Assembly (NCBI GenBank): GCA_017694145.1
Contig: JADINF010000001.1
Location: forward strand, 1 to 5,687
DNA from: Candidatus Stercoripulliclostridium pullicola
Lineage (GTDB): Bacteria; Bacillota; Clostridia; Christensenellales; DTU072
Reading direction: 5' to 3'
DNA: 5,687 bases
Positions 5,641 to 5,687 of this stretch are shown in pieces. A program made the position numbers and the translations under genes. Under the pieces are notes generated by a model that was not told where the DNA came from, did not search any database, and saw only the letters and a program-made list of their open reading frames with translations. Position 1 is the first letter of the stretch, and the number at the start of each line of letters is the position of its first letter.

Positions 5641-5687
5641 ATTAGCTCCAAAAGCAAGGGACACCGATTTTGGTGTCCCTTGCTTTT
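5641..5687. repeat. Start of tandem repeat unit 3, cut by the window end
   Basis: The unit again starts with ATTAGCTCCA (5641-5650) and continues into the GGGACACC hairpin (5650-5687, loop 5666-5671), identical to unit 2 as far as it is visible. The array therefore has at least three left ends spaced 224 and 225 bases apart, and its true length is unknown. Confidence 0.85.

Noticed and set aside
5271..5657. Minus-strand 128-residue frame across both repeat units
   Set aside because: It is an internally repeated translation of the array. In this frame the differences between the two units change most amino acids affected, so there is no sign of protein-level selection. The neighbouring frame used in the membrane-peptide finding behaves better.
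5199..5687. CRISPR array or integron cassette array
   Set aside because: The repeats are about 225 bp and nearly identical throughout, with no short repeat/spacer pattern. I found no attC-type core pair (GTTRRRY with RYYYAAC).

Overview
The window looks like chromosome from an anaerobic Clostridia-type bacterium (Bacillota), probably an uncultured gut lineage. The evidence is a HemZ-type coproporphyrinogen dehydrogenase, the rpsO-pnp pair, strong AGGAGG-type ribosome binding sites, and a NifU-like / GGGtGRT gene pair that is typical of anaerobic Firmicutes. The lineage is an inference from gene content. All intact genes lie on the + strand.

Layout. Bases 1-608 hold the 3' part of hemZ. A 200-base gap carries a good promoter and a leader that could fold over the ribosome binding site of rpsO (ribosomal protein S15, 810-1073). 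A textbook intrinsic terminator (1080-1108) follows rpsO. A short structured leader then precedes pnp (polynucleotide phosphorylase, 1193-3295). A second strong promoter (3310-3338) drives a two-gene operon. Its first gene is a NifU/IscU-like protein with a long C-terminal extension (3361-4056). Its second is a GGGtGRT-family protein of unknown function (4072-5076). After a hairpin comes a complete tRNA-Thr gene with anticodon CGT and encoded CCA (5126-5201).

The last 490 bases hold no conventional gene. They form a tandem array of units of about 225 bp that starts inside the 3' end of the tRNA gene. The ten bases ATTAGCTCCA that end the tRNA recur at the start of every unit (5192, 5416, 5641). 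Each full unit carries three hairpins, one of which shows a compensatory base-pair change between units. The array runs off the window end.

Functionally, rpsO and pnp belong to translation and RNA decay, and both leaders could support autoregulation. The NifU-like / GGGtGRT pair probably works together in an iron-sulfur or related cysteine-dependent process not yet defined. The most unusual part is the tRNA-anchored repeat array. It looks like serial duplication or site-specific insertion at a tRNA 3' end. Its minus strand also shows a weak sign of coding for a short membrane peptide.
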